NCBI GenBank assembly: GCA_947501005.1
Contig: CANMTU010000001.1
Location: 2,318,501 to 2,382,500, forward strand
Direction: 5' to 3'
DNA length: 64,000 nt
DNA from: an uncultured Erythrobacter sp.
GTDB taxonomy: Bacteria > Pseudomonadota > Alphaproteobacteria > Sphingomonadales > Sphingomonadaceae
Under the pieces are notes generated by a model. That model was given only the letters and a program-made list of their open reading frames with translations. It had not been told where the DNA came from and ran no database searches. Position numbers and translations under genes: made by a program. Below are positions 51,238 through 60,812 of the stretch, piece after piece. Position 1 is the first letter of the stretch. The number at the start of each line of letters is the position of its first letter.

Positions 51238-53301
51238 ATGCCCCTGAAAGGTTCATCGATCACCGATCCGAAGATCAAGGTCTTCGGAATGTTCGGTAGA
51301 TTCACCGTGGCGACGCCCGACCCCAATCGGGTCGTCGTGAATTACTTCAGCACCGTTGCGTCCGGATCGGACTCGGAATCCGCTGGGAACTCCCTTTCGC
51401 TCCTTCGCGAACTCAAGCCGATGCGGGAGCGTGTGCATGTCTCGGACCTTCGAGATCTCTCGAGCCTGCTTCAGCGCGAGCTGGACGATCGGCGGGTGGC
51501 GACGGAGCTCGTCCCGTACCTGAAGGGCGACAGTTCGCCCGTCGGCTTTTTCCCTGGCATCCTGGTCGCCCTGGTCCCTAACGGTTTCCTGCGATCGGAG
51601 GCCCACGCCGAATATCCGCGACCGGGCGAGGTCAGTTCCGCCGATGGTGAGTCCGTACGAAAATTCGGAGATTTCTGGTCGACGCATCGGTTCGAGCTCG
51701 ACGGCGACCCCGTGTCCCTCGGCCGTCTGGAAATCGACCCGAAGACTACGGATCTCATAGTGCTCGACGGACAGCATCGCGCCAACGCCTTCCGGTTCGC
51801 GACGCGGACGTTCGACGTGGTCCAGCAGGGAGACTCGATTTACAACGCGTTCTACGAAGGCGTTGAACCGCCAGAGGACTTTGATGCCCAGCTACCGGTG
51901 ACCATCGTGTGGTTCGAGTCCGAGGAACCGATCGAACCGCGACTGATCTCTCGCAAGCTCTTCGTCGACGTCAACACCCAGGCCAAGCCAGTCAGTGAAT
52001 CGCGCAATATCCTACTCGACGACAGGAAGCGGGCCTCGATCGTCACCGGCAGTGTCTACCGTCTCCTCGCTGATCGCGCATTCGATGCCGATCGCCTTTC
52101 CCTGCTCCACGCTGGTTTCGACTGCGAGGAGGGCGAGGCGCATGAGTTCGCCCTGCTTTTGCCATCCATCGCCAACTACGCAATGGCCTATGCCGCGTTC
52201 GGCCGCGACGAGGTCGACGACCTCTCGCACACGATCAGCGCGGATTGGTTCAGATATACCAGCAATTACGCACGCATCCGGCGGATATCTGGCGACGTTG
52301 ACGAAGGAAAGTTCAGAGCTGCGGAAGGCGGCGACCGTTCAGCGTTCGAAGCCGTGGCCAAGGCGCTCGAGCAGTCTGTCGCGCCGCGGCTCCTCAGCAT
52401 CTTGGAGAAACACCCACTTTCGCTACGCCACATCGAGGCTTCGCGATTGCTCGACGAATGGATTGGCAATCAGGCGGCGATGATCGTGGAAGTCTGGGAC
52501 AAGGTTTTTCGCGGCGGCGAGGGCCTCTACGGCGGTTTCCGTCGGCGTACGACCGAGGACGACGAGAAAGTTGGCGCGCGCGCGACAAACTATAGGAAGG
52601 CCATCACGGAGATCGAGAGCGAGTTCGTCAAGACACGCGCTGAACTCTTCTCCCGAGATGTCGAGGATAGGGTCACGACCGCGTATCGCTCCTACAAGTC
52701 TCGCGCTGGGGTAACAGCGCTCCTTATGGCAGCCCACGTTTTCTGCAGCACAGAGGACGAAGGATGGGGCGCAGTCGAACGGTACGTGGCTGCGCTCCAG
52801 GAGATAACGGCGGACCAATGGATAGTGCTGCTGTCCGATTACAAGGCTATGATCGCGCCTGAGCTCATGCCGAAGCTTTGGCCTGTGAACCGCAACATCA
52901 TCCTGCGAGCCATCCAGGGCCGCTGTGCCGACAAAGAGTTCTTTAGCACAGCGACGATCTCCGCCCGTAACCCCGATGTTCTTTTCGTCCAGAACAAGGT
53001 GAAGCAATCCGTCGCCGCTTACGCATCCTCGCTCTCGCCTGACCGGATGGCCGAGCGACCCGATGAAGAGACTTTGGCCGGATGGTCGGACAAGGCGGTC
53101 GCGGCACTGAAGGAGGTCCTCGCAGCTGCTTCGTTCGAACCGCTGAACTCCGAAGATGCGCTACGCACGGTAGCATATCAAGCCGCAACATCGGCTGTAG
53201 AGCGGCATTTCCCACACATGGAGGATGGCGAAGGGGACGGTGGATACGAGCTGGAGGAAGGTGAATCTGACGATGGGTCCGACCAACCCGAGCTGAGCTA
53301 A
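51238..53301 (+). CDS. DGQHR-domain protein (DndB-related family)
   Basis: 687 residues. The ParB-like DGQHR motif lies at 177-181 (LIVLDGQHRANAF), followed by FVDVNTQAKPVSESRNILLDD, as in DndB and DGQHR proteins. The rest is helical with an acidic tail (EEGESDDGSD). DndB controls dnd genes, and DGQHR proteins are found in several DNA-modification loci; none of the known partners adjoins this one. Coupled to the GIY-YIG gene with 3 bp between. The sspBCD locus is 30 kb away, so a link to it is speculative. Confidence 0.7.
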   Translation: MPLKGSSITDPKIKVFGMFGRFTVATPDPNRVVVNYFSTVASGSDSESAGNSLSLLRELKPMRERVHVSDLRDLSSLLQRELDDRRVATELVPYLKGDSSPVGFFPGILVALVPNGFLRSEAHAEYPRPGEVSSADGESVRKFGDFWSTHRFELDGDPVSLGRLEIDPKTTDLIVLDGQHRANAFRFATRTFDVVQQGDSIYNAFYEGVEPPEDFDAQLPVTIVWFESEEPIEPRLISRKLFVDVNTQAKPVSESRNILLDDRKRASIVTGSVYRLLADRAFDADRLSLLHAGFDCEEGEAHEFALLLPSIANYAMAYAAFGRDEVDDLSHTISADWFRYTSNYARIRRISGDVDEGKFRAAEGGDRSAFEAVAKALEQSVAPRLLSILEKHPLSLRHIEASRLLDEWIGNQAAMIVEVWDKVFRGGEGLYGGFRRRTTEDDEKVGARATNYRKAITEIESEFVKTRAELFSRDVEDRVTTAYRSYKSRAGVTALLMAAHVFCSTEDEGWGAVERYVAALQEITADQWIVLLSDYKAMIAPELMPKLWPVNRNIILRAIQGRCADKEFFSTATISARNPDVLFVQNKVKQSVAAYASSLSPDRMAERPDEETLAGWSDKAVAALKEVLAAASFEPLNSEDALRTVAYQAATSAVERHFPHMEDGEGDGGYELEEGESDDGSDQPELS

Positions 53302-53355
53302 ACTCGTAGGGGAGACTAGCCGCCGACGACCTAATCCGGCCATCAGAAAGCGATT

Positions 53356-53399
53356 TCCACAGCATTCGGTCGATTGGGTGTAGGGGTATCGAACCTGCT
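53356..53399 (+). repeat. Element right end, copy 1 (junction of unit 1 and unit 2)
   Basis: Aligns without gaps to 62396-62439: TCCACAG, one mismatch, ATTC, a poorly matching 7 bases, then TGGGTGTAGG, two mismatches, and TATCGAACCTGCT. 35 of 44 positions agree, and similarity ends at 53399. The last bases AACCTGCT equal the comM codons at the insertion point, so they look like the recombination core. Confidence 0.75.
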
Positions 53400-53558
53400 C
53401 TCATTCGATGGACCGCCCGTTGCATAATTTACAATCTGGCAAATACCAACAGATCAGTAACTGCCATTAACCTTTGCCTGTGACGAAGCGTTAAGTTATT
53501 CGCGCCAAAACCGTTATGCTCAGGGCGTTCGACCAACGAAGATAGCTCCTCGTGGCGA

Positions 53559-53586
53559 CGCCGGATCGCCTATGGACGATCCGGCG
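53559..53586. terminator. Strong hairpin after the gene at 53598
   Basis: CGCCGGATCG and CGATCCGGCG, perfect 10-bp arms around an 8-base loop, 12 bp past the stop of the minus-strand gene. There is no T-run on the minus strand, so it is at best a weak intrinsic terminator; mRNA 3'-end protection is another possibility. Confidence 0.45.
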
Positions 53587-53597
53587 CATCATGAAAT

Positions 53598-54119
53598 TTA
53601 GGCCGCCTGGGCGAGATGAGGCAGGTCGAAGATGTCACCCCGCTCCCATTGGTCGGCCTGGATCGCGATAAGTCGGTTGTAGGCCCTCACCATGTCGCCA
53701 TCTGCCGCTTCGAAACTCGATGCTGGTGCATCGGTGATGTGGTGCAGATTAAGCGCATGGTCGAACCGGTACGCGCCCAGATTGAAGCCGTCTGGTACAA
53801 GGGTCGCGCGGTCGTCTTCGCAAGTCAGGCAGAGCATGCAGCTCTCAATGTAGTGCATCCCCTCTCCCATCTGTGCGACCAAGCCGATTTGCGGAACCGT
53901 CGGGCACTCTGCAGACTGATGAACCCAGAGGAGCGGGCGGCCGGTTGTCTGTACCCGGGAAGTGAACTGCATGAGGCCGAAAGCGTGGGGAGCCGACCCG
54001 CTCAGCATAATGTCCACCTTGTCTCGGAATTCAGTGAAGCGTCCGGGCCGGCCGCCCAGCAGGTGTGCAACGGCGGCGAGGTAGTTGGCGATGCGCTTCT
54101 GTTGTTCGATCTCAGTCAT
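53598..54119 (-). CDS. Hypothetical protein
   Basis: 173 residues, soluble. Segments: LLGGRPGRFTEFRDKVDIML, RPLLWVHQSAECPTVPQIGLVAQMGEG and IESCMLCLTCEDD. No family recognised; two nearby CxxC-like cysteines (SCMLCLTC) may bind metal. A 66-residue open frame (54121-54321, TTG start) ends 1 bp before this ATG, but has no ribosome site. Confidence 0.5.
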   Translation of the reverse strand: MTEIEQQKRIANYLAAVAHLLGGRPGRFTEFRDKVDIMLSGSAPHAFGLMQFTSRVQTTGRPLLWVHQSAECPTVPQIGLVAQMGEGMHYIESCMLCLTCEDDRATLVPDGFNLGAYRFDHALNLHHITDAPASSFEAADGDMVRAYNRLIAIQADQWERGDIFDLPHLAQAA

Positions 54120-54437
54120 CTCAAGTCTCCATAGGCCGCGGGGATCGCGTGCCCTTTTCCGCTCTCTTCCAGAGAGCCACCTCCTTTCGTTCTAAAAGTC
54201 TACTCGCGCAGCCGCGTCCGCTTTGCGCCCTAATAGCAGCCATAAAGTCAGGCGAGGACAAACCTGAAAGCTGCTGTCCCAAAGTTTCGTCTGATTGAGG
54301 AAAATAAGCCTTCAATCGCAATAGGTCGAAAAATTTTCTTCGCGATGCGTCTTGGTCGCTGAAGTGAGGCGCATGAAATCCTCGTTAAGTTCGGCTTTGC
54401 CGTATCGTGACCGTGCACGAATTAAGTTGCTCCTTCA
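54120..54437. other. Intergenic region, 318 bp
   Basis: Between two minus-strand genes. It contains only the doubtful 66-residue frame at 54121-54321 and an AT-richer stretch near 54300-54345 that may hold the promoter of the gene at 53598. Nothing else that I can support. Confidence 0.35.
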
Positions 54438-56024
54438 TTATGACTTTCGGATGAGCACCACCCCAGCAATCACAAGCGCGCCGCCAGCCAGAAGCCAGGA
54501 TTGATCGACAAGCAACGCGCTAGCTATGATCAATGCGGCAGCTAGAGGGCCTTTCAAGGACTGACGCTCATTGCGAAGTCCAGCGAGCTGCTCGATACTG
54601 AGCGGATCGAGCTGAACCGGCACATATCCTGACTTTGCGATCGAGTTCGCAGTGGCAAGTATGTCGGGCAAGGACGCCGACAAACCCAGCAGCTGACCGC
54701 GAAGTCTCTTCAAACCCGACCGAGCGCTGCCGAGCGAGAACCGCTCGGCGAGAAGCTCCGTCATGATCGGCCGGGTCTCTTCGGCGATGTTGTAGTCCGG
54801 TGCCAGCGATCGGACGAAGCCCTCTGCAGTCAACAAGGTACGCAGAAGAATGGCCAGATCAGGTGGCAGAACCAGTCGATAATCCCGCAACAGATCGAAA
54901 ACGCGGGAAAAAATCTGCGAGAACTCGATGCCAGATAGCACGGTCCCCCTGAACTCTCCAATCAACTGATCCAGATCCACCGCGAGCGCATCGCGATCCA
55001 CCTTCGGCTCCCCCGCCCATGCGAGCAGGACATCCGCGACATCGCTGGTTTCCTCACCAGCAATCGCAAGCACGAGGCGGACGATCTCGTCGCGCCTGGC
55101 CTTGGTGAGCGTCCCGACCGATCCGAAGTCGATGAAGCCGACATCCTGCTCGCCGATCAGGAAAACATTGCCGGGATGGGGGTCGCCGTGAAATTCGCCG
55201 TTTAGAATGATCATCCGCAGGACAGCGTTGGCATAGCTTTTAGCGAAAGCCGCCACCCGCGGGTCGCCCGATGGGCTGCCCAGCGAAGACGCGGGCCTGC
55301 CGTACAGGCGTTCCTGAACGTTCACCCGCAGCCCGGTCAGTTCCCAATGGATGGCCGGGGTCCTGACGCCGATGGTATCGAGATATGCGCCGATCCGCTC
55401 GCAGGCTCGGGATTCCGCAGCGAGGTCCATCTCCCAGGCAAGATTGCGGCCGAAGGTCCGCAGAAACTCGACTGGCCGGTAACGCGCGATATCCGGCGAC
55501 CGTGCTTCCACGATCCCGGCAAGGCGTATAAGGAGGCGCACATCAGCCTCCATCCGAGCGGCAGTGCCTGGCCGCCGAACCTTCACGATGACCTCGCTTC
55601 CGTCCCGCAGTCTGGCGGAATAGGTTTGCGCTATGGAGGCAGAGGCCAAAGGCTTTTCGTCGAACTGCGCAAAGTCGCTCCGCCAGTCCTCACCCCAGCT
55701 TGAAGCAAGTACGGGCTCGATATCTGCGAAGGGCACTGACGACACCTGATCGTGCAGGGTTGAGAATGCCGTGATCCAGTGTTCGGTAAACAGATCGCTT
55801 CGGGTGGCGAGGAGTTGCCCCAGCTTTATGCCGACTGGCCCGATGTCACGGAGGAACGCCACAACTGCAGCCGGACGAAATTCGCGAGGATCGATGACAT
55901 TGCTCGAAGAGGGAATAAATCCGAGGGCTCCGGCGAGATTCTTCGCGCCGTGCCTCATTAGGATTTGGCCGATCTCCGCGGCGCGAGCGATGCTGCTGAT
56001 AGGCTTTTCCGGGGGCGATGCCAT
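54438..56024 (-). CDS. ABC1/UbiB-family atypical kinase
   Basis: 528 residues from the ATG at 56024, which is 4 bp after the MarR stop. ABC1 motifs are present: GPVGIKLGQLLATRSDL (KxGQ), VIVKVRRPG, AWEMDLAAES (ExD), GEFHGDPHPGNVFL and VGFIDFGSVG. Two hydrophobic segments close the C-terminus (AAALIIASALLV and LLAGGALVIAGVVLI), anchoring it to the membrane. UbiB proteins act in ubiquinone or lipid metabolism. This copy is not with ubiquinone genes and may serve the nearby efflux system. Confidence 0.85.
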   Translation of the reverse strand: MASPPEKPISSIARAAEIGQILMRHGAKNLAGALGFIPSSSNVIDPREFRPAAVVAFLRDIGPVGIKLGQLLATRSDLFTEHWITAFSTLHDQVSSVPFADIEPVLASSWGEDWRSDFAQFDEKPLASASIAQTYSARLRDGSEVIVKVRRPGTAARMEADVRLLIRLAGIVEARSPDIARYRPVEFLRTFGRNLAWEMDLAAESRACERIGAYLDTIGVRTPAIHWELTGLRVNVQERLYGRPASSLGSPSGDPRVAAFAKSYANAVLRMIILNGEFHGDPHPGNVFLIGEQDVGFIDFGSVGTLTKARRDEIVRLVLAIAGEETSDVADVLLAWAGEPKVDRDALAVDLDQLIGEFRGTVLSGIEFSQIFSRVFDLLRDYRLVLPPDLAILLRTLLTAEGFVRSLAPDYNIAEETRPIMTELLAERFSLGSARSGLKRLRGQLLGLSASLPDILATANSIAKSGYVPVQLDPLSIEQLAGLRNERQSLKGPLAAALIIASALLVDQSWLLAGGALVIAGVVLIRKS

Positions 56025-56028
56025 GATT

Positions 56029-56520
56029 TTACTCAGCCTCGGCCCGGAGTTGGTCCAGATTTTCCGATACCCTTGCAAGAATCTGCTGCAACGTTTGCTT
56101 CTCGTCGGCGGCAATGTCGCGCCAAAGCAGACCATGAAGCCTATCCGCGGAGCCTCTCAGTTCGGGCAGCAGATCGTCAAGCTGCTCCGTGAGGATGAGC
56201 TGCCACGCTCGCCGATCCGTCTCAGCTCGAAGCCTTTTCATCAGCCCGCGTGCGCAAAGACCTGCAACCGCCTGGCCGATGGTCGCCGATTCCAGTTCCA
56301 GTTTCTTGGCGATTTCAGCCTGCGTAAGGGCAGGATCGCGAAGAAGTTGTCCGATGATCCTCCACTGTGTCTGATTGAGACCGATCCTGGCGACCCTCGC
56401 ATCGTACACTCTGCGCGCGCCGCGACTGATCTCGTCCATAAGATAGAGAATGCGGTCATCATCGGTGATGACCTTCTGCCGACGCTGAGACCGTGACATG
56501 GTATCTGGTTTTTCATCCAT
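56029..56520 (-). CDS. MarR-family regulator of the efflux cluster
   Basis: 163 residues with MarR winged-helix features: GLNQTQWRIIGQLLRDPALTQAEIAKKLELESATIGQAVAGLCARGLMKRLRAETDRRAWQLILT. It is divergent from emrA-like (126-bp gap) and co-transcribed with the ABC1-family kinase. By analogy to MprA/EmrR it should repress the pump and be released by its substrates. The intergenic region shows no clean palindrome to me. Confidence 0.85.
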   Translation of the reverse strand: MDEKPDTMSRSQRRQKVITDDDRILYLMDEISRGARRVYDARVARIGLNQTQWRIIGQLLRDPALTQAEIAKKLELESATIGQAVAGLCARGLMKRLRAETDRRAWQLILTEQLDDLLPELRGSADRLHGLLWRDIAADEKQTLQQILARVSENLDQLRAEAE

Positions 56521-56645
56521 AGCGCTGTGTAGTCGGATAGCCTCGGATGCCCAAATGCAAACTGCTAAATGCCTTTACTATCTGACTCACGGCTCATAGG
56601 GCGCGAGACGCGTTCACCTTTTACTGAGGCTGCCGAAAGAGTCAG

Positions 56646-57773
56646 ATGACCGATAACTCCAACCAACCGGAGCAGGAGGGCACAACCCCAACGAAACCGC
56701 AATCGCGGCGTGGCTTGCGCATCGTGCTAATCATCGTTGGTCTTGCCGTGCTGCTTGGCGGGATCTGGTGGTACTACCGGCACGTAACCTACGGACAGTA
56801 CATGCAGACGACCGATAACGCCTATGTCGCTGCCGACAGCGTCGTTATCTCTTCCAAGGTAGCGGGATACGTCGAAGAGGTCTTCGTGGGGGAGAACGAG
56901 CAGGTTGCTCGCGGCGGAGCCCTCGTACAACTGGATCTGCGGGATTATCAGGCGCAAGCGCAACAGGCGCGCGCACAGATCGCTGCGACCCTGGCCGGTG
57001 CCGACACAATCCGTTCTCAGGTAGCCGAACAGGATGCAGCCATTCGCCAGGCGCGGGGCCAACTCGCCGCCGCGCGCGCAGCACTGGACCTCGCGAACGA
57101 CCAGGTGGCGCGATATCGGCCCCTTGCCGCGACAGGAGCCGAACCGCGGGAAAAGCTAGACCAGTATGAGGCGCAGGCGCGGCAAGCGCGGGCCGAACTC
57201 GTCGCCGCGCAGGCGGCGGTGGCTGCCGCGACCGCGCGCCGAGGGACCCTGTTCGAGCAGATCAACCAGACCCAGGCGCAGGCGGACGCTGCTCGCGCTC
57301 AGCTGGAAACAGCCGACCTTACGGTTGAATCGACCTTGCTGCGCGCCAGCAAGGCCGGACGCGTCGGCGATCTCTCGGTGAGGGTGGGCCAGTTCGTGCA
57401 ACCGGGTCAACGTTTGATGACGGTGGTTCCGGTGAGGGCGATCTACGTGACGGCAAACTTCAAGGAAACGCAGGTCGGCCTGATCCGGGCCGGCCAAAGC
57501 GTCAGGCTCGAAGTTGACGCCCTACCCGACCTTGAGATCGCGGGACGAGTGGTCAGCATATCGCCGGGAACGGGCGCGGAATTTTCCATCCTCCCCCCCG
57601 AAAATGCCACCGGCAACTTTACCAAGATCGTTCAACGGATACCCGTCCGCATCGGTATCGATGCTCCCCCTGAAGTGCGGCGTCTGCTCGTTCCCGGCAT
57701 GTCGGTAGTGGCTACGGTCGACACCCGGAATGCTGCCGGCGAATTGGAAGAGATCTCGAGTCGGACTCAATGA
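56646..57773 (+). CDS. emrA: EmrA-like HlyD-family membrane fusion protein
   Basis: 375 residues. A cytoplasmic N-terminus and one membrane helix (LRIVLIIVGLAVLLGGIWWYY) are followed by the lipoyl half-motif TTDNAYVAADSVVISSKVAGYVEEVFV, a long coiled coil rich in Ala, Gln and Arg, and beta-barrel segments (LSVRVGQFVQPGQRLMTVVP). It bridges the inner-membrane pump and the outer-membrane channel. It overlaps emrB by 4 bases (ATGA). Confidence 0.9.
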   Translation: MTDNSNQPEQEGTTPTKPQSRRGLRIVLIIVGLAVLLGGIWWYYRHVTYGQYMQTTDNAYVAADSVVISSKVAGYVEEVFVGENEQVARGGALVQLDLRDYQAQAQQARAQIAATLAGADTIRSQVAEQDAAIRQARGQLAAARAALDLANDQVARYRPLAATGAEPREKLDQYEAQARQARAELVAAQAAVAAATARRGTLFEQINQTQAQADAARAQLETADLTVESTLLRASKAGRVGDLSVRVGQFVQPGQRLMTVVPVRAIYVTANFKETQVGLIRAGQSVRLEVDALPDLEIAGRVVSISPGTGAEFSILPPENATGNFTKIVQRIPVRIGIDAPPEVRRLLVPGMSVVATVDTRNAAGELEEISSRTQ

Positions 57774-59341
57774 CCGAGATACTGGCAGCGCAGGACACTT
57801 CGATCGGGCCGGCCGGGGGCCGAAAGAACGCAGACGTGACTGCCTGGGTCGCTGTGGCCGCGGGCGCGCTTGGCGCCATGCTCGCGACGCTGGACATATC
57901 AATCGTCAATTCCGCACTCCCCGTCATTCAGGGCGAGATCGGTGCCACAGGCGCCGAAGGCACCTGGATTGCTACGTCATTTCTCGTTGCTGAAATCGTC
58001 GTCATTCCGCTGAGCGCTTGGCTCGAACGGCTGTTCGGTCTGCGAACCCTCCTCATCATCGCGGTTAGCGCGTTCACCGCATTTTCGGTGCTATGCGGGA
58101 TTGCAACCGACCTTACGACCATGATCATCGGCCGAACGGGTCAGGGATTCACGGGCGGAGTCCTCATTCCGACCGCAATGACTATTGTGGCTAAACGATT
58201 ACCGCCGCACCAACAGCCAATCGGAATGGCCCTGTTCGGCATGACTGTGGTTCTTGGCCCCGTGATGGGGCCATTGATCGGCGGCTGGCTGACCGAGAAC
58301 CTGAGCTGGCACTATGCCTTTTTCGTCAATGTGCCAGTCTGCGCAATCCTGCTGCTCTTGCTGTTTATCGGGCTGCCTCACGAAAAGCCCAAGTGGGAAT
58401 ATCTCACGGACGCCGATTGGGCTGGCATTCTCGGGCTGATCCTCGGACTGGGCGGTCTGACTGTTGTACTCGAGGAAGGGCACCGTGAGGAATGGTTCGA
58501 GTCCTCACTCATTCGCTGGCTAACGGTGGTGACCATTATCGGCTTTGCCTGTTTGATTTACGGACAGGTGAAGGCACGCAAGCCAGTCTTGAAGTTGCAG
58601 CTCCTGTTCAATCGACAGTTCGCCAGCGTCGCGATCATGGCGCTCGCCCTGGGCATGGTGATGTATGGTTCGACCTATGTCATTCCGCAGTTTCTGGCGA
58701 TCATCTCTGACTATAATGCTTTTCAGACGGGACTGGTCATCTTCTGGATGGGTGTCCCGGCCTTTCTCCTGATGCCGGTTCTGCCCCTGATGATCCGCAA
58801 GGTGGACATCCGCATTGCCGTCGGCACCGGAATGCTGCTGATGGCGATCAGCTGCTTTGTCAGCACGAGTCTGACCGCCGAATCCGGCGGCGCTGTCTTC
58901 ACTGAAAGTCAGCTTATCCGCGGGGCCGGAATGATACTTGCGATGATGTTCCTGAATCAGGCAACGGTTGCGTCGGTGGCCAAGGAAGACGCGGGCGATG
59001 CCTCGGGCATTTTCAACGCGGCCCGCAATCTTGGCGGATCATTCGCCCTCTCGGCCCTCGCTTCGTTCCAGGACCAGCGAATTTGGCACCATACGAGGCG
59101 CATGGAAGAAACGCTGAATGCGAACAGCGTTTCGCTGCAGACCTATCTCGACGGACTGGCGCGAAGCTTGGGCGATATGGAACGGGCGATGGCGGCACTC
59201 GGCGGCACTCTCCAGCGCGAAGCGTTCATCATGACCTACAATGATGTCTTTCTGGTGATGGGACTTCTCACACTCGCGACGGTCCCGCTTGTTCTGTTCC
59301 TCAAGCCGCTTCCGGAAAATGTCTCCCTTTCGATGCACTGA
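57770..59341 (+). CDS. emrB: EmrB-like DHA2 MFS drug transporter
   Basis: 523 residues with about 14 transmembrane helices, the DHA2 size. Motif C-like LGPVMGPLIGGWL is clear, with DISIVNSALPVIQGEIG in helix 1 and GRTGQGFTGGVLIPTAMT (helix 4 region). It exports drugs or hydrophobic toxicants using the proton gradient, with EmrA and the NodT channel. Second gene of a three-gene operon. Confidence 0.9.
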   Translation: MTEILAAQDTSIGPAGGRKNADVTAWVAVAAGALGAMLATLDISIVNSALPVIQGEIGATGAEGTWIATSFLVAEIVVIPLSAWLERLFGLRTLLIIAVSAFTAFSVLCGIATDLTTMIIGRTGQGFTGGVLIPTAMTIVAKRLPPHQQPIGMALFGMTVVLGPVMGPLIGGWLTENLSWHYAFFVNVPVCAILLLLLFIGLPHEKPKWEYLTDADWAGILGLILGLGGLTVVLEEGHREEWFESSLIRWLTVVTIIGFACLIYGQVKARKPVLKLQLLFNRQFASVAIMALALGMVMYGSTYVIPQFLAIISDYNAFQTGLVIFWMGVPAFLLMPVLPLMIRKVDIRIAVGTGMLLMAISCFVSTSLTAESGGAVFTESQLIRGAGMILAMMFLNQATVASVAKEDAGDASGIFNAARNLGGSFALSALASFQDQRIWHHTRRMEETLNANSVSLQTYLDGLARSLGDMERAMAALGGTLQREAFIMTYNDVFLVMGLLTLATVPLVLFLKPLPENVSLSMH

Positions 59342-59351
59342 GCCCGAGATT

Positions 59352-60812
59352 ATGCGCCACTTGCTACCTCCGATTATCACTATCGCCTTGCTAGCTGGAT
59401 GCACGGCAGGGCCCGATTATGCAGGCCCCCCGGAAGTTGTGTCAGCAGACACGGGCACTCGCTTTGTGCGCGCTGGCAGTGATGTGAGCGCATCTGATCC
59501 GGTTGTCGCTCAATGGTGGCTGCTGCTCGGCGATCCCGAGTTGACGCGGCTGGTGGAGGCTGCGCTGTCCGGCAACCCTTCGCTCGCCGCAGCGCAGGCG
59601 CGCATTGCCCAGGCACGGGAATCCATCAGGCAAGACCGTGCGGGTCGAATGCCATCGCTTGGGGCACAGGCCAGCACCGTGCAGGGCCGGCTTCCTGGTC
59701 TCGACATTCAAGGCGGGGCGCCCCCCCCGTCAGAGCAAACCAATTCCGACGCAGAAATCGATGACTCGCTCAGCTTTTTCAATGTGGGCCTTAACGCCAA
59801 CTGGGAGCTGGAGTTCGCCGGTGGCTCGCGCAGGCGCATTGAAGCCAGCAATGCCCAAGCTGCTGCAACGGTGGCCAATGCAGAGGACGCAAAGGTCCAG
59901 TTGACTGCCCAAGTGGCCAGCACCTACGTCAATTTGCGGGAGGCCCAATTCCGCGCAGAGCAATTTGAGGCGCAGACTTCGTTGCAGGAAGAGATCCTGG
60001 CGCTGACATACCAACGCTATCAGCGCGGTGCATTGCCGCTTTTCCCGGTAGGCACCGCGAATGCCGAACTGGAGATGCTCAAGTCACAACTTGCCGAAGC
60101 TGAAGCGGATATCGCAGTCCTGTCTGATGCACTCGCTATACTGACCGGACAGGTGCCGGGATCAGTTGATGCAGCGCTCACGACTGCGCATTCCATTCCC
60201 ATGCCGCCAGAGCAGGTCGCGATCGGCGATCCGGCAAGCCTGGTGGCGCGTCGGCCTGACATAAGGGCGGCCGAACGGTCTCTTGCCGCGTCGACGGCGC
60301 GGATCGGGGTGGCCGAGGCGGCGCGGTTCCCGAAATTGTCCTTCACGGGGATCCTGGGCCTCGGCGGATCCTCGTTGGACGACGTTGTCGATGTCGGCGA
60401 TTTCTCCGCACTCGCGATCCCGCGCCTCCAGTGGAATTTTCTGGATTTCGGCAGGGTAGACGCTGCGATCGACCAAGCCGGGGCGGCGCGCAACGAAGCA
60501 GTCGCCAATTACCAGCAGACGGTGCTTCTGGCACTGCAAGACGCCGAACGTGCCTTGGCTCGCTTCGGCCAGCAGCGTGTGGCGCTCGCTGCCAGTATGC
60601 AAATCAAGAAGCAGGCTGACGGCGCGGCGGACCTGAACCGCCAACGTTTTGCCGCAGGAGCGATCTCGAAGGCTGACCTCAACCGGGCCCTGCGAGAACA
60701 GCAGCAGGCCTCAGCAGACCTCGTCCGGGCAAAAGGTGCCCTTACGCTGGCGTGGATCGCGCTGCAGAAGTCGCTGGGCCTTGGGTGGCAAGAGCCTGTT
60801 CGAGATCAATAG
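59352..60812 (+). CDS. NodT-family outer-membrane efflux channel
   Basis: 486 residues from the ATG at 59352, giving a lipoprotein signal (LPPIITIALLAGCTAGPDY) typical of OprM/NodT channels. TolC-fold repeats: QWWLLLGDPELTRLVEAALSGNPSLAAAQARI and, in the second half, IPRLQWNFLDFGRVDAAIDQA. It completes the tripartite pump. It ends inside the convergent thioesterase gene (71-base overlap), with both C-termini plausible. Confidence 0.9.
   Translation: MRHLLPPIITIALLAGCTAGPDYAGPPEVVSADTGTRFVRAGSDVSASDPVVAQWWLLLGDPELTRLVEAALSGNPSLAAAQARIAQARESIRQDRAGRMPSLGAQASTVQGRLPGLDIQGGAPPPSEQTNSDAEIDDSLSFFNVGLNANWELEFAGGSRRRIEASNAQAAATVANAEDAKVQLTAQVASTYVNLREAQFRAEQFEAQTSLQEEILALTYQRYQRGALPLFPVGTANAELEMLKSQLAEAEADIAVLSDALAILTGQVPGSVDAALTTAHSIPMPPEQVAIGDPASLVARRPDIRAAERSLAASTARIGVAEAARFPKLSFTGILGLGGSSLDDVVDVGDFSALAIPRLQWNFLDFGRVDAAIDQAGAARNEAVANYQQTVLLALQDAERALARFGQQRVALAASMQIKKQADGAADLNRQRFAAGAISKADLNRALREQQQASADLVRAKGALTLAWIALQKSLGLGWQEPVRDQ

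Larger units (their letters stand above)
1..53399. mobile_element. Genomic island unit 1 (left end outside window), inserted in the comM locus
   Basis: The right boundary is an element end at 53356-53399 that matches, without gaps and at 35 of 44 positions, the end abutting the comM 3' part at 62396-62439. Cargo is almost wholly accessory: a phosphorothioation defence locus, a ubiquitin-like operon, a toxin-antitoxin-chaperone operon, orphan nucleases, a dGTPase and a TonB receptor. Recombination genes sit in the interior at 33165-37254. The left end and the 5' half of comM are not visible, so unit 1 could itself hold several elements. The tandem model is inference from the repeated end. Confidence 0.6.
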
